Assembly: GCF_928382285.1 (NCBI RefSeq)
Contig: NZ_CAKMSS010000002.1
Coordinates: 124,001 to 188,000, forward strand
Direction: 5' to 3'
DNA: 64,000 nucleotides
Source: Rothia nasimurium
GTDB lineage: Bacteria; Actinomycetota; Actinomycetes; Actinomycetales; Micrococcaceae
A model generated the notes under the pieces. It had not been told where the DNA came from. It worked only from the letters and a program-made list of their open reading frames with translations, and ran no database searches. Position 1 is the first letter of the stretch. Every line of letters begins with the position of its first letter. Below are positions 63,237-64,000 of the stretch, one piece after another. Made by a program: the position numbers and the translations under genes.

Positions 63237-63251
63237 TGCGAACGGTTCGCA
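63237..63251 (-). promoter_or_regulatory. Palindromic operator candidate upstream of znuA
   Basis: TGCGAAC-G-GTTCGCA, a perfect 15-base palindrome 57 bases upstream of the znuA start. Position fits a Zur operator or core promoter overlap, although the sequence differs from the known GAAAATGATTTTC Zur consensus; the half-sites resemble the SOS box but the spacing is wrong. Confidence 0.5.
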
Positions 63252-63301
63252 AATAAAAAGTACGTACACCGCATCACACCCGCGCCCCGCTAGGAATATA
63301 A

Positions 63302-63355
63302 GGACGCCCGCCCTACCTTCCCTGCCACGGGGCAGGAAAGACGGGGCGGGCGTCC
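63302..63355 (-). terminator. Two-part palindrome terminator after the CNNM gene
   Basis: GGACGCCCGCCC...GGGCGGGCGTCC outer arms and CTTCCCTGCC/GGGCAGGAAAG inner arms, loop ACG, 54 bases near-perfect. Downstream of the CNNM stop on minus. Fourth intergenic member of the family. Confidence 0.8.
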
Positions 63356-63391
63356 GCGCACCGGCAGAAACCGGTAGCTAGCTAGAGGAAA

Positions 63392-64000
63392 CTAGTCGGC
63401 GCTGTGCTTTGAAGCGGCCTCTTCGCGGCGGCGCACATGCTCCTGGGTAGTGTCCTTAATTTCCCCCACCAGCTCTTCGAGGATGTCTTCCAAGAAGAGC
63501 ACGCCAACGCTCTGCCCCTGGGCGTCGACCACGTGGGAGAGGTGGGCCCGGTTTCGCTGCATGGTGGCAAGAGCCTCATCGATTTCGGTTTCGGGCTTGA
63601 CGATCGACATCTGACGTAGCTTAGACCAGGCAATAGGCTGGTCCATACGGTCAGCTTCGTAGACCAGGGCGTCCTTGATGTGCAGGTAACCCATGTAGGT
63701 GCCGTCTTGCTCGTCCTTCATCACGAAGCGGGAGTAGCCGGTGTGGGCAACAGCCTTTTCCAGCTCAGCGGGCGTACAGGGGAAGTTCATGGTAACCAGC
63801 TGGTCACCGGGCACCATAATCTCAGCAACGGTCTTCGAGCTGAATTCCAGGGCGCCAGACAGCACGCCGGAGCCGTCGTCCACGGTTCCCTCTGCGGTTG
63901 ATTGAGCCACAATGCTTTGAAGCTCATCAAGGGTGAAGGTTGAGGCAACCTCGGCCTTAGGTTCCACCTTCATCAGGCGCAGGGTATGGTCGGCAATCCA
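63392..64000 (-). CDS. CNNM/CorC (HlyC) family protein, N-terminus cut by window edge
   Basis: About 200 C-terminal residues of a DUF21/CBS-pair membrane protein; the frame is open to base 64000. Visible: the linker after the DUF21 domain (LRLMKVEPKAEVASTFTLDELQSIVAQSTAEG), then two CBS motifs (VAEIMVPGDQLVTM, SIVKPETEIDEALATMQRNRAHLSHVVD), ending with an acidic tail HVRRREEAASKHSAD. The CorC-type transporter domain normally follows the CBS pair and is absent here, so this is a short form. Family members act in magnesium or other divalent-cation efflux. Confidence 0.82.
   Translation of the reverse strand, partial: WIADHTLRLMKVEPKAEVASTFTLDELQSIVAQSTAEGTVDDGSGVLSGALEFSSKTVAEIMVPGDQLVTMNFPCTPAELEKAVAHTGYSRFVMKDEQDGTYMGYLHIKDALVYEADRMDQPIAWSKLRQMSIVKPETEIDEALATMQRNRAHLSHVVDAQGQSVGVLFLEDILEELVGEIKDTTQEHVRRREEAASKHSAD

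Noticed and set aside
63237..63251. LexA/SOS box before znuA
   Set aside because: The half-sites CGAAC/GTTCG match, but actinobacterial SOS boxes have four bases between them and here there is one.

Overview
The window is chromosomal DNA of a high-GC Gram-positive bacterium (Actinomycetota), most likely a Micrococcaceae member close to Rothia. The evidence is gene content and order: argS-lysA-hom-thrB-rho-prfA-prmC-tsaC, then tagO-atpI-atpBEFHAGDC, then nucS, a thioredoxin/TPR protein, pncB-clpS-DUF2017-murI-MBL-rph-rdgB. This is an actinobacterial core order also known from Mycobacterium. Other clues are an actinobacterial Rho with a long Arg/Asn/Asp-rich N-terminal region, a giant HrpA helicase with a DUF3418-type C-terminus, NucS/EndoMS, and GC of about 60 percent by eye. 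The genus call is inference.

Layout. 1-5641 (minus): partial MFS transporter, sbcC, sbcD. 5690-6835 (plus): ADP-ribosylglycohydrolase. 6966-12246 (minus): phosphotransferase, rdgB, rph, MBL phosphodiesterase-like, murI, DUF2017, clpS. 12390-14337 (plus): the NAD salvage pair pncB-pncA. 14557-21289 (minus): SF2 helicase, a Tat-secreted unknown protein, DUF3039, an ABC exporter pair and a cysteine-free thioredoxin/TPR protein. 21438-23984: AI-2E-type permease, and nucS divergent from a small zinc-ribbon protein. 24086-31995 (minus): the complete F1Fo ATP synthase operon with two accessory membrane proteins. 31985-36718 (minus): envelope polysaccharide genes (tagO, capD-like dehydratase, a tandem GT2 glycosyltransferase), with an epimerase on plus at 36971. 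38041-49200 (minus): tsaC, prmC, prfA, rho, thrB, hom, lysA, argS. 49211-54060: alpha/beta hydrolase, tRNA-Arg(CCG), a GNAT-VOC fusion, a small membrane protein, deoD, and an accessory AAA_14/DUF4143 ATPase with three phased palindromes in front of it. 54228-58661 (plus): hrpA. 58768-63180: HIT, UPF0173-type MBL, zur and a zinc ABC uptake system. 63392-64000: C-terminal part of a CNNM/CorC protein, cut by the window edge.

Most of the window is conserved housekeeping. No CRISPR array, prophage, insertion sequence or recognisable defence island was found. The unexpected signal is structural. Several intergenic terminators share one two-part palindromic design: outer arms GGACGCC/GGCGTCC and inner arms CCTGCC/GGCAGG. 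Related GGACGCC/GGCGTCC palindromes sit in frame in linker regions of hrpA. The 9-mer GCGGACGCC is strongly over-represented by hand count. Together these suggest a palindromic repeat family or DNA signal sequence that serves as terminators and also invades coding linkers. The second notable signal is the set of palindromes centred exactly 40 bp apart in front of the AAA_14/DUF4143 gene, which look like an operator array.

All functional calls come from reading the sequence and from family knowledge. No similarity search or folding program was run, and counts were made by eye.
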